Positions 1 to 8,085 are shown, counted from the stretch's first letter. The stretch is DNA of 10,647 nucleotides from Asterionellopsis glacialis (GCA_014885115.2 WKLE02004465.1:1-10647); one strand, 5' to 3'. Notes: a model not told the origin generated them from the letters alone. Made by a program: numbers and translations.

Positions 1-63
1 CGGGTTTGGTGTGTGACATGACATGTAAAGCTCATCTTTTTGGTTGGTGTGTGTGTGTTATAG
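1..63 (+). other. 3' end of an intron in the MIF-family gene
   Basis: The MIF homology begins abruptly just after TTATAG at 58-63, and the T/GT-rich stretch before it (36-58) suits a 3' splice site. No other AG lies close by. The exon starts in phase 1: two bases, GT at 64-65, complete a split codon. The branch point and donor lie outside the window or cannot be recognised. Confidence 0.75.
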
Positions 64-296
64 GTGTTTGCATCAATGACAATGCGCCCATTCTGTTTGG
101 TGGAACTGACGAACCTGCAGCCTTAGGATGTGTTTATTCTATTGGTGCTATTGCTACGGAAAGTAATGGACTTATCACCAGTGATATTACAGATCAACTT
201 GAACCCTATGGTGTTGCCGAGAATCGTATTTATGTCAACTTCTTTGACATGCCTCGAGCTAACGTTGGTTGGAGTCGTAAGACTTTTGCTGGGTAA
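64..296 (+). CDS. MIF: MIF / D-dopachrome tautomerase family protein, 3' exon (5' partial)
   Basis: This is the last coding exon of a macrophage migration inhibitory factor family protein, a small trimeric tautomerase. The 77 whole codons align over their full length with residues from about 39 to the C-terminus of the roughly 115-residue animal protein. Landmarks are LFGGTDEPAALG, SIGAI, RIYVNFFDM and the C-terminal RANVGWSRKTFA. Equivalents of the active-site Ile of the SIG segment and of the Tyr-x-Asn pair (YVN) are present. The catalytic Pro-1 and Lys-32 would lie in the missing upstream exon. The CALC (CxxC) motif of animal MIF is AALG here, so the proposed thiol-oxidoreductase function is not supported. 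The stop is TAA at 294-296. The family is known from plants and algae as well as animals; the substrate here is unknown. The assignment is secure, while the choice between MIF and DDT subtype is not. Confidence 0.9.
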
Positions 297-723
297 ACAA
301 AGCAATACTTAAACTTGGAAGTAAAAAAATCTGAATCAATTTAGATGAAACAGATGAGAATGAAGCTAAGGCTTTGAACGTAGTCTCTCTCGTGTGTTTG
401 AGAGAGTAAAATATTTTAGTGCCAAAGAAAAATTAACATGAAAAACATCAGGATTTTACCACTCCTTTGGAATCGTTCGCATTATTGATTGATCAGATAG
501 GAAGTGTTAATGGTATCTTTTCAACCAAAAGATTTTTCTCAACTGTGTGTGATGCGTGTCCGCGAGTCGTAAGAAGATTTTTTCTTTCCGCCGTATGTAT
601 TCCTTGACAACTTGTTTGACACCATCATTGTCATTTGGAACCTGATCAACTTCTCCTACTTCATTGATTACCATTGTGTTGGTCGAATTCGTTGTAATAG
701 AATAAATCAGTACACTAAACAAA
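297..723. other. intergenic spacer between the MIF-like gene and the SDR gene
   Basis: This spacer separates two tandem + strand genes and should hold the 3' UTR of the first and the promoter and 5' UTR of the second. It contains one clear hairpin (385-406). I see no TATA box or RNA gene. A minus-strand ORF (507-764) runs through it and into the SDR start but has no recognisable homology. Confidence 0.6.
385..406. repeat. short inverted repeat (hairpin) downstream of the MIF-like gene
   Basis: CTCTCTC at 385-391 and GAGAGAG at 400-406 pair perfectly around an 8-base loop, about 90 bases after the stop. It could form a stem in the 3' UTR. Because both arms are dinucleotide repeats, it may simply be simple sequence. 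Confidence 0.5.
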
Positions 724-1632
724 ATGTTCAAGATCAACATTTTTGTCTTGGTACTCATTGCCATTTTGCAAGTTGAAAGTTTGGCGTTTACTGGAAATTC
801 TTTCCGGACGCGAGTTCAAACTACAAAAAGCAATAACAACCATGGTATTCAAGGCGAATTGCACATGTCAACAGGAGGAGGATCTCCTGATGAGAATCAT
901 CATCTGTTGAGTCGTAGATCGTTACTCTTCACTGTCCCTACTATTGTTACCTTAACATCTGCAGCGACGACTCCATTTGCCGCTCAAGCAGAAAATAAGG
1001 TAGTTGTTTTAGGTGGTTCTGGTTGGGTTGGTGCACATGTGAATCAGCTTTTGATCGAAAAGGGTTGTGACGTAGTATCTGTAGCACGATCATCTCCATC
1101 TGTCCAAGCCGACAAGGTCAAGGTAATTTTAGGTACATCCTTATCGGGTGTCGAATACAAATCATTAGATGCAAGTAAGGATGATTTAAGTGGTGTATTG
1201 GCAGGTGCATCTGCTGTCATTTCCTGTGTCGGAGCCTTACCAGGGAGTTCCAATCAACGTGCGGGTAATGGTGCAGTGAATGTCCGTATTGCCGATGCTG
1301 CCAAGGCAGCAGGAGTTCCAACCTTGGTGTACATTTCGGTAGCAAGTGAACTTGCCAATAGTCCAGCGAAATTTATTTTAGGTGAATACTTCAAGGGCAA
1401 AGCCGAAGCTGAGGCTGCTATTCAAAAAGACTTTGGTAGTGCAGCATCCCTTATTATTAAACCAGCCATAGTCGAAGGTGGACCACCAGGAGAAATTCGT
1501 CCTCCAGGACCACCAGGTATGACAGCTGTCCCTGTCAAGGCATTGGCAAAGGTAGCTGTTGCAGGTGCATTAGGGAATTTGAAAGGTACTGTCGATGGGT
1601 ACAATGCTATTGTCAATGCTGCTGGTTCTTGA
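724..1632 (+). CDS. plastid-targeted atypical SDR (NAD(P)-binding Rossmann) protein
   Basis: A 302-residue atypical short-chain dehydrogenase/reductase. The enzyme part starts near residue 92: strand KVVVLGGSGWVG (92-103) is the dinucleotide-binding glycine motif. VISCVGALPG (165-174) fits the strand-4 region, and Y222-F-K-G-K226 supplies a YxxxK catalytic pair. The fold resembles the NmrA/NDUFA9-like or Coq11-like SDRs and plant plastoglobule NAD(P)-binding proteins; this is family-level inference and the substrate is unknown. The N-terminus appears to be three-part. Residues 1-20 form a hydrophobic ER signal ending SLA-F (19-22), like the diatom ASAFAP plastid junction. Next comes a Ser/Thr/Asn-rich transit-like segment. 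Last, S63-R-R-S is followed by a hydrophobic stretch ending A-Q-A (87-89), the layout of a Tat thylakoid signal. There is no intron. The ATG at 724 gives the signal peptide directly. The stop is TGA, with a GT repeat 36 bases further on. Confidence 0.85.
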   Translation: MFKINIFVLVLIAILQVESLAFTGNSFRTRVQTTKSNNNHGIQGELHMSTGGGSPDENHHLLSRRSLLFTVPTIVTLTSAATTPFAAQAENKVVVLGGSGWVGAHVNQLLIEKGCDVVSVARSSPSVQADKVKVILGTSLSGVEYKSLDASKDDLSGVLAGASAVISCVGALPGSSNQRAGNGAVNVRIADAAKAAGVPTLVYISVASELANSPAKFILGEYFKGKAEAEAAIQKDFGSAASLIIKPAIVEGGPPGEIRPPGPPGMTAVPVKALAKVAVAGALGNLKGTVDGYNAIVNAAGS

Positions 1633-1660
1633 GAGCTGTTACTCTCTGAAGAGTCGTTTA

Positions 1661-1686
1661 GTGTGTAGTGTGTGTGTGTGTGTGTT
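1661..1686. repeat. GT microsatellite downstream of the SDR gene
   Basis: The GT run at 1668-1685 has nine uninterrupted units, preceded by a shorter run broken by one A. It lies in the probable 3' UTR of the SDR gene. It is expected to vary in length and has no assigned function. Confidence 0.9.
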
Positions 1687-1951
1687 AGACTAATATGGAG
1701 CTAGCAAAACGGCGTACCGTATGGCTGATTGAAGTATCAGGCTATCTGTGTAAACCCTTCCAAATATAGAAAAATCGTAATGATCTAGTAGACGAACAAT
1801 TATAAGAATGCTTTTTTTAAAAAAATACTATTTTTCAATGAATACTTTCGACAGACAGTGTGTGTGTAGTCCTGTGGATGGACAGGAACGAGTGATACCA
1901 ATTTATCTGGCGGTGAGAGAAACTTTTAAACTCTTTCGAGTTCAACTTTCT

Positions 1952-1980
1952 ACAAGGACAAGGACAAGGACAAGGACAAG
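1952..1980. repeat. hexanucleotide tandem repeat (ACAAGG)n
   Basis: Almost five perfect tandem copies of ACAAGG. On the opposite strand it reads as alternating Leu-Ser codons, which creates an artificial ORF end there. It is a simple repeat in intergenic DNA. Confidence 0.9.
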
Positions 1981-3026
1981 TTAGTTTCATTCGGTATGGA
2001 ACATGCGTAAAAAAAAGTTTCCCCGAAAATAAACAAACAAACAGAAAAAAGTATAGTATTGAAAAAAGATCTATATTTGAAAATTAGACAGTTCTTGTAG
2101 GGAACCGTATATACTGTATTATTTTTTGTAAACAAAGATACGACATTCAGCAGTATTGGAAAAACTAGTGAATTTTGAACCTCTGCATATGGAATGAAAT
2201 CAAGGTGGACCCTTCCAAGAATTGTATGCAAGATTGATCGAGTTCCTACCTGATCCAGAAGAATCGCAGAGAGCGAATTGAAATAATAAAATAATTATTG
2301 TATGCTAAGAAGGAACAAGTTCGCTTTGTGTAGACGTAGACTATCTATCCTCCCCCCGCCTGAGTTGTTTGATTTTCAATTTCAAAAATACTGTAGAACA
2401 TTCTTTACCTGTTCGTCAGAAAGGTCCTGTCGTACTACATTACTTTTATTAATAATAAAAAGTAGTCGTATAATGGACATCCACTAAATCTTTACATTGT
2501 CTTAGTCACTTATATTCTACGATTAGCTTATATGTAACAGAGATAAGCCCTTCCTTTGTCTTAGACGAAAATGATATTTGATATTCGTAATAAAAAAATA
2601 ACACAGAAATTGCAATGAACATTCTTTTATGCTCCCCACCTAATTTAATATGAAGAATATTCCTTGGTATTCAAGGATTTTATAGCACGTTCATAATCAG
2701 AGTCCTTACGTCAGTAGTATTATAAATAAGCCAATCTACATTACCGGTATGTTCTAACGTGTTCCTTTACGATATGGAAATTTTTATACGAATGAGAACC
2801 CGAGCGCGCCGACACTCCAACTACGCCCAAGGATTTTGCCCGCCAAGACAAATGATTATTGATATTTAAAAATCTGTCGTCTATTGAACAAGTCAGCCTT
2901 GCCTACGCACCTCGAAATTTTTAACAGGACATTATATATGAAATACATTAACAGGGTCTTGCCAACTCGAATTCAAAACGAAGTGGACGTTGATAGGATA
3001 TAGGAACATTCGTTCGAACCACTCAG

Positions 3027-3074
3027 TACCAGGTAGGTCATTATTGAGTTTACCAGGTCACCACGTACCTGGTA
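3027..3074. repeat. cluster of TACCAGG direct and inverted motifs
   Basis: TACCAGGTA at 3027-3035 is followed by TACCAGGT at 3051-3058 and its exact inverse ACCTGGTA at 3067-3074, giving an 8-bp inverted repeat with an 8-base spacer. A further AGTACCAGG lies at 3595-3603, close to the start of the downstream gene. The arrangement could be paired protein-binding sites, but there is no direct evidence of function. Confidence 0.5.
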
Positions 3075-3241
3075 TGTTTTTGTACGCCACATGGTACATA
3101 TTCCCTAAATATTTTGCATTGTTAACTTGAAGGGCCCATACGAGTGCATCCCTATTGATGAAAAAGAGCGACAGGAGAATTTAGCGTTCGCGCTTCATAT
3201 ACAGAGTTTGCCACATATAGGACAAAATACTAACTATACAT

Positions 3242-3268
3242 ATTAATAGTACTTTTCTAACTATTAAT
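3242..3268. repeat. 9-bp inverted repeat
   Basis: ATTAATAGT at 3242-3250 and ACTATTAAT at 3260-3268 are perfect inverse copies around nine bases. The arms are AT-rich, so chance occurrence is possible. Confidence 0.5.
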
Positions 3269-3655
3269 TGTGAGAGAGGACGAAGCAAAATTTGGAGGTC
3301 TAAATAAATAGACTAGGTCGAGACGGTGTTGCATGGCAGTGCAGTTTGGTTGGTCAATGTCAGAGGGTAGTAGTAGTGAGTGAGGGGCTTCTTCTTGATC
3401 TGTTGCATTACCGTACGCATTGTTGGTTGCTACTAACGCTCTAGAAACTGCTAACTATTTACTTACACTTGTACTATAGAGCAGTACCGGTTCAAAAATA
3501 CGAGACTCGAAATCACAGGTCTTTTTTCTTCTTTTGCCTCTATCTCTCTAGAGACTAGTCTGCAGAAACGCCCTCCGAGTAGTCAATCTACAATAGTACC
3601 AGGCGTAGTACTTTGGAGTTGGAATACCAACTACATCTACTTTCTAGTTGTTTGC

Positions 3656-3724
3656 ATGACGCATTATTCCCCGGCTATGCAAACTTGCTATGCCACAACA
3701 ACAATAACCGATCCCAACAGCACT

Positions 3725-3761
<37 letters not shown>

Positions 3762-5185
3762 CACCACAGCAGACACTAGATAATAATAATAATAATAATA
3801 TTAACATCAAGGAGCAAGGAGGATATCCAAGGATGATTGATGCTGATATTGAACAGGGTGGTCAGCAGAATGAACATCAAGCCCATGAGAAACAACAACG
3901 AAGGGCTTCCGCAACCTCATCCCAATCCTCCTTATATGGTCATCAACGACAGCAAGGAGCCAGACCACAATATCGTACCAGTACAGGACGACGATCAGGC
4001 GGTGCGACACGATGGAGAGCCAAAGAAGCTGCCTATAAAGAAATGTCACGTCGAAGTTTATCTACTGGAAGTCTTAACAGTCTAACAAATCTTGCGGAAG
4101 AGGAGGCTCGTCATCTTGCTTCTGCTACGAAAAAGAAAAAGAAATCGTCTCATGAGTCCACTAAAAAGAAGAAGAAAAAGAAATCCTCCTCCTCCAAATA
4201 TAATATGGATGAGAATGACAATGATGAGTTTGATGAAAATCAAATGTCCAAACCTAGAAAACGAAAGAAACGTAAATCTTCCGATTATGACGAGAATCAC
4301 AATGATTCAGATCAAGAGGATAATGTTCAATACGCTCATGGTCATCGACAACGAAGTCATCTCAGTTCACGTACAGGAACTACGGCCACTACTTCCAGTG
4401 GTCAAGTAAGTATTGGACATGCCAAGGCAACGTCCGCCTTGATCCCTACACCACCCTCTTCCACCACGGCACGATCGACATACACTACCGAATCGTCGAA
4501 TTCGGACAATACAATGTTGGATTTGCAAGACGATGTGTACAATATGTTTTTCCTAAGTCGTACCTTTGGTCAAGCCTTTTTTTATGCCGTGTATATTTAT
4601 TTTTTAAAATTATCCCTCTACACGGTAATCGCTATACACTTGTACAATCAAGAAATGCCAGATGAAACGGATTTATTGGTACAATTAACTCAATTCTTTT
4701 TATTGCCCGTGGCAGTTGCCATTCAAGAAGACTTGATATCTTGCTATTTCATTGTTGCCAACATGGATTACAGTCCTGACATTTTGAGTCGTAATCCAGG
4801 TGCACATCGATGGAAATTTAATTTAGCCAATGCTTGTCGAGGCTTTGATGGATTGTACAGTCTCGGTATTAACTTTATCGTTCTGTTGCAAGCCGGTGAT
4901 GTCTTGTCCTTATTTTTAAACTTTGCAGCCTTGCAATTTTTGCAAACCATTGATAACGTAGCCTTGCATTTGGCAGCCGATGGATACTTGACGGAACGAT
5001 TGGAAGAAGTAGCGGACAATGTGGCCATGACGAAATTACCTCGCAAACAAAGTAAATTTTTCAATACTCTCGATTCGGTTTTGTTTTTATCCACATTGGG
5101 TGGATTATTGGCGGCCTACTTTGCACATACATTTCACCAAAGCCAGAAACTCGCTGATACTACAAATATGCCATCTGATGAATGA
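3656..5185 (+). CDS. polyQ/Lys-rich protein with C-terminal four-helix membrane domain, function unknown
   Basis: A 509-residue protein in one exon. Residues 1-285 are low-complexity and probably disordered: Q24-Q35, N43-N48, Arg/Gln-rich 80-135, two lysine tracts (159-163 and 170-176) each followed by Ser, an acidic Asp/Asn stretch (183-196), then KPRKRKKRKSS (199-209) and a Ser/Thr-rich linker. From about residue 288 it becomes a well-behaved membrane domain. Hydrophobic segments lie near 308-329, 343-366, 401-425 and 473-491. Between segments 2 and 3 is a polar loop with MDYSPDILSRNPGAHRWKF (370-388), and after segment 3 comes FAALQFLQTIDNVALHLA (423-440). From memory the C-terminal half resembles a recurrent uncharacterised ochrophyte membrane family, but I know no function. 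The ATG at 3656 is the first one giving the polyQ frame. The frame stays open upstream for some distance, so an upstream exon is possible. An AATAAA at 5198-5203 follows the stop. Confidence 0.8.
3725..3799 (+). repeat. coding CAG/CAA and AAT repeats (polyQ and polyN)
   Basis: Twelve glutamine codons at 3725-3760, mostly alternating CAA and CAG, are followed by Pro-Pro-Gln-Gln and then six AAT asparagine codons (3782-3799). The mixed CAA/CAG usage would make the tract more stable than a pure CAG run. Confidence 0.95.
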
Positions 5186-5383
5186 AATGAACATGAAAAT
5201 AAACAAAACAACATTTTTGGTGACAATGAAAAGTCTCGTAAATGAGAATGAATGAATTGAATGAAAAAGAAAGTAGGAAATAGAAAAAATGGAAAAAAAG
5301 TCAAACGCTTTTTGTGATTTTTTTGGGGTACCCAAAAAGAACAAATATCCAAAACACACAACACAAAACCTAAACTTCTCATC

Positions 5384-5408
5384 CACACACACGCACACAC
5401 AACACACA
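5384..5408. repeat. CA microsatellite
   Basis: A CA run interrupted by one G at 5393 and one doubled A at about 5401. It lies roughly 200 bases after the membrane-protein stop, similar in position and complementary in sequence to the GT run after the SDR gene. Confidence 0.85.
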
Positions 5409-5816
5409 TATTTCAGTACCAACAACAAAATAATTAGGGTACTAACAAGAAATTCAGATTTAACCCAAGACCAACAAGGACGACAACAAAAGCATGACTT
5501 TTTTTAAAAAAAAAACCAACTTTTCTCATCATTCATATCATATTATGATACTAAATATGTTGTGTGTTTTCATAAGAATATCTCTGACATCTTATATATG
5601 TTTATAAAATCAAAAACAAAAAAGAAAGATAACACAGAGAGAGAAAAAAGATGGTATACTCTCTTCTCTCTTTGTGTTTCTTTCATTGTTTTGTCCTTTT
5701 TATTAATGCTCTTCCAGAAGGATGATCATAATGATGCATCCATCCTGGAGACAACAAAAAAGGAATTGTCTTTACTAGTAGCTTACCTTACCCTAACGAA
5801 CGAAGTTTGCCAATCA

Positions 5817-5835
5817 GAGCAAAAAAAATTTGCTC
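5817..5835. repeat. 7-bp perfect hairpin
   Basis: GAGCAAA (5817-5823) and TTTGCTC (5829-5835) flank five A residues. It lies about 200 bases beyond the kinase stop, so it could be in or beyond its 3' UTR. Bacterial-type termination is not implied in a eukaryote. Confidence 0.4.
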
Positions 5836-6038
5836 CTATACTTCGTAGTTTATTTTGAATAATTATAAAATTCTTTAGGATTCAATTAAAATCAAAAACA
5901 ATTATTTTGTGAATTATGGCAATTACACAACATGACCTAATTTGCTTTTAGTTCCTATATTAATTACTACTCTAGACTAGATTGGATAGGGGAAAATTCA
6001 TGATCTCTCCATGATATAATATGTACATTGAAAATGCG

Positions 6039-7412
6039 TTATGGCTCTTCTTCAATTGTAGTTTCACTTGTCGTCGCCTCTACACCACCGTCTTGTTCCT
6101 TTCCTTCTTTGGAATCACGTTGGTGTTGTTTTAAAGACTGTTGTTCCTTTGTTTTACACGGTTCACAACAACACAAATGTTTCCCATGAATACATACACC
6201 ACATTGACTATCACATATCAAGGCACATTGGGAACAAAATTTACTATATGCCGCACCCCATATAGCATGAGCTGCAACATGTATGTCATTATTGTCATTG
6301 GAATCCTTCATGGAACACCAATCTACGGGCGGTGACCATGATAATGATGATTCTGCGTCATCTTGACCATCTTTTGGTCGATATTGATTCCAAAATTTTC
6401 CAAATTCAATCCAATCCATTTCTTCCTTATCTTGTTCAAAATGATTGTCAGCATTATTATTGTCATCATTGGTAATACTAGTAGTAGACCCATGACGATA
6501 CAGTTGTAAGGGTGTATCATCTTCATTGACAATTTCAAAGGTAGTTGTATAGGGCTTTTGAGACAAGATGGATACCGATTTGGGTACTTGTTGTATAGAT
6601 TCATTAATTAAATCAGTAGGTACCGATCGGCCTGTAATTTCTGCACGTTTGAGAGCCCGTTCATGAATCGTGTTGGACGATGCTGTCACCCATAAAATAA
6701 TAATGTCATACCCCTCCTTGAGAGCTAATCGATCAAATAATTGTTTATACCATTCGACATCCTTCAAGGATCCATCGACCAATAAGGGTAATTTCCGTCC
6801 CAAGGCATATTCAAATAAAACATCTGCCATTTGGGTCGATTCACGATGTAATTGGGTAGCAGCCAATGCTGGATCTCCCTTTTCCAAGTATCCTGCAAAT
6901 TCAGGTAATTCATACTTTAGCATGTCTGGATCAATCTTAATGTACTCTTCTGAAGGAAATAATCCTACAGAAGTCAACGTGGATAGTACATACCCTTTCC
7001 CCACACCCATGGCACCGGATGTAAAGACAATACGTGGTTTAGTGGAAGTACTAGTACTCGTATTTTGTGAATTGTCCACAATACGCCTTAAAATTGCATC
7101 TTGTAATTCTTGTCGTTTATCGGCTGGATTTTTATGATAGGAATAATCTAATTTTGCACGTGCTTGACGAAAGGTAGATGCAAAATGCAATAATAATTGT
7201 TCTTGTAGGTCGTTGTCGTCGTCTTGTTCTTCGTCTTCATTCACCACAGTGATGGTTTCTTTTGTGGCGTAAGCTTCATTGGTAGGTATAGTCCAATCAA
7301 ATTTCACATTACTTTTAGGTGGCCAATTATTCGGATCTTGTGCCGATTCGTTAGGCATACGAAGTACCCATGTTAAACGACGACGAAGTTTATGAGCATC
7401 TTCTTGTTCCAT
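6039..7412 (-). CDS. zeta-toxin-family P-loop kinase fused to a Cys-rich module
   Basis: A 457-residue single-exon protein. Residues 127-285 match the zeta-toxin-like kinase fold (Pfam Zeta_toxin). They hold a P-loop GAMGVGKG (133-140), the following acidic motif IKIDPDML (158-165), helix LHRESTQMADVLFEYA (188-203), strand/loop LLVDGSLKDVEWY (210-222), and an arginine-bearing segment HERALKRAEITGRSVP (250-265), which suits the phosphate-binding arginines of the family. Bacterial members phosphorylate UDP-N-acetylglucosamine; eukaryotic relatives are mostly uncharacterised, so the substrate is unknown and toxicity should not be assumed. The last P-loop residue is Gly140 rather than Ser/Thr. 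Residues 1-126 are acidic and poorly conserved in appearance. The tail (393-419) carries C-x2-C-x3-C-x3-C-x2-C, then His409, His412, a CCC triplet and C-x2-C, which looks like a zinc-binding module. The end is Gln/Lys/Glu-rich. No antitoxin-like partner gene sits nearby. Confidence 0.85.
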   Translation of the reverse strand: MEQEDAHKLRRRLTWVLRMPNESAQDPNNWPPKSNVKFDWTIPTNEAYATKETITVVNEDEEQDDDNDLQEQLLLHFASTFRQARAKLDYSYHKNPADKRQELQDAILRRIVDNSQNTSTSTSTKPRIVFTSGAMGVGKGYVLSTLTSVGLFPSEEYIKIDPDMLKYELPEFAGYLEKGDPALAATQLHRESTQMADVLFEYALGRKLPLLVDGSLKDVEWYKQLFDRLALKEGYDIIILWVTASSNTIHERALKRAEITGRSVPTDLINESIQQVPKSVSILSQKPYTTTFEIVNEDDTPLQLYRHGSTTSITNDDNNNADNHFEQDKEEMDWIEFGKFWNQYRPKDGQDDAESSLSWSPPVDWCSMKDSNDNNDIHVAAHAIWGAAYSKFCSQCALICDSQCGVCIHGKHLCCCEPCKTKEQQSLKQHQRDSKEGKEQDGGVEATTSETTIEEEP

Positions 7413-8014
7413 TTTTTGTTTTCTATTCTTTCCATAAAAAAGCTACTACAAATAAAAGAACAAGAAGAAGATAAACGACGGACTGTGAAACTATCTTGAT
7501 ATATGAGATAAGTGTACGTATAATGATAGTTCGGAAATGTGAACTCCTTGATCTTTCTTGTCGGACCCAGATAGAGAAGACTAACTGTCTGTGAGCGAAA
7601 GTATCTTGAGGTCGCGTTATGTTTGTGTCACAACAATATAAGATATTTCGGTAAGAACAAAGAACGAAAGATCCTGTCGGTCCCTTCGCGTCGGCGTGTG
7701 TGTTTCGTTTTTTTTTCCCGATTCCTCTCATCTTCAAACACACCCAAAAAGGACGCGAGCGCAGGAATCGATTCGCCTCTTGAGATGTTTTGAGAGGCCA
7801 GCACTACAGTATTTTCAATTTAAAAAACACAGACGGAAACCAAATCACAGAAAATTTCTTATTTCTCAGTTTCGATAACACTATAGATAGGCTGATACAC
7901 CCCCTCTTCTACTCTTCACTCCCCATCGGTACAACTTCTGTTTGACACGATCGTTTCCTATTCTGCATGCCGGTGCAACATCCACATACAGACCCTACAA
8001 GATACAAGGTAAAA

Positions 8015-8085
8015 CCAGAGAAATCGCGCAAAGCACAAGTCAGAGAGAAATCGCGAAAAGCAAGCCAGAGAAATCGCGAAAAGCA
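8015..8085 (+). repeat. three-copy 20-21 bp repeat (AGAGAAATCGCG-AAAGCA)
   Basis: Copies are at 8015-8035, 8043-8062 and 8065-8085. They share AGAAATCGCG followed by AAAGCA; the first has C and the others A between the two parts. Spacing is uneven (28 and 22 bases), so this is not a simple slippage array. They sit in the shared promoter region and could be regulatory sites or part of a noncoding RNA. Confidence 0.75.

Larger units (their letters stand above)
1633..3655. other. 2-kb gene-poor region
   Basis: This is the longest stretch without a convincing gene. The short ORFs in it (for example 1950-2231 on the minus strand and 2302-2487 on the plus strand) have no recognisable domain and are rich in residues expected from AT-rich noise. 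It holds a GT microsatellite, a hexamer tandem repeat (1952-1980), a near-palindrome ACTTTTATTAATAATAAAAAGT-like element around 2436-2465, a TATA-like TATAAATAAG at about 2719, TACCAGG motifs and an inverted repeat (3242-3268). No tRNA, snRNA or transposon coding was recognised. The right end must include the promoter and 5' UTR of the 3656 gene. A TTTCTAG at 3641-3647 could be a 3' splice site of a 5' UTR intron. Confidence 0.6.
5186..6038. other. convergent intergenic region, 3' flanks of two genes
   Basis: This lies between the stop of the + strand membrane gene and the stop of the - strand kinase gene, and is very A/T-rich. It contains a CA repeat (5384-5408), homopolymer A/T runs near 5501-5515, and a perfect hairpin GAGCAAA/TTTGCTC at 5817-5823 and 5829-5835. 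The ORFs here have no recognisable domains. The longest on the plus strand (5562-5858, 98 codons) has one hydrophobic patch but begins in simple sequence. I see no RNA gene. Confidence 0.6.

Noticed and set aside
507..764. Minus-strand 85-codon ORF with a signal-peptide-like start, overlapping the SDR start codon
   Set aside because: Its hydrophobic start is the antisense of the SDR signal peptide, no domain is recognisable, and the SDR frame on the other strand is clearly real.
1950..2231. Minus-strand 93-codon ORF ending in a Leu-Ser repeat
   Set aside because: The repeat is the translated ACAAGG microsatellite, and the rest is Phe/Ile-rich noise of AT-rich DNA.
2302..2487. Plus-strand 61-codon ORF
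   Set aside because: Short, no recognisable family and no supporting promoter or splice signals.
2836..2850. E2F-like TTTTGCCCGCC site
   Set aside because: A single imperfect match far from any start codon; no supporting second site.
3010..3025. GTTCGAAC resembling a tRNA T-loop
   Set aside because: The flanking bases do not form the five-base-pair T stem on either strand, and no acceptor or anticodon arm could be fitted.
5562..5858. Plus-strand 98-codon ORF with one hydrophobic segment
   Set aside because: It lies in convergent 3' flanking DNA, starts in simple A/T sequence and resembles no known protein.
6039..7412. Reading the kinase gene as half of a toxin-antitoxin pair
   Set aside because: No small antitoxin-like gene is next to it, the neighbours are ordinary eukaryotic genes, and eukaryotic members of this fold occur as single genes.
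7423..7743. Minus-strand 106-codon ORF just upstream of the kinase with a C-terminal hydrophobic stretch
   Set aside because: It is in a different frame from the kinase, fits a 5' UTR/promoter position, and the hydrophobic end comes from a T-rich tract.
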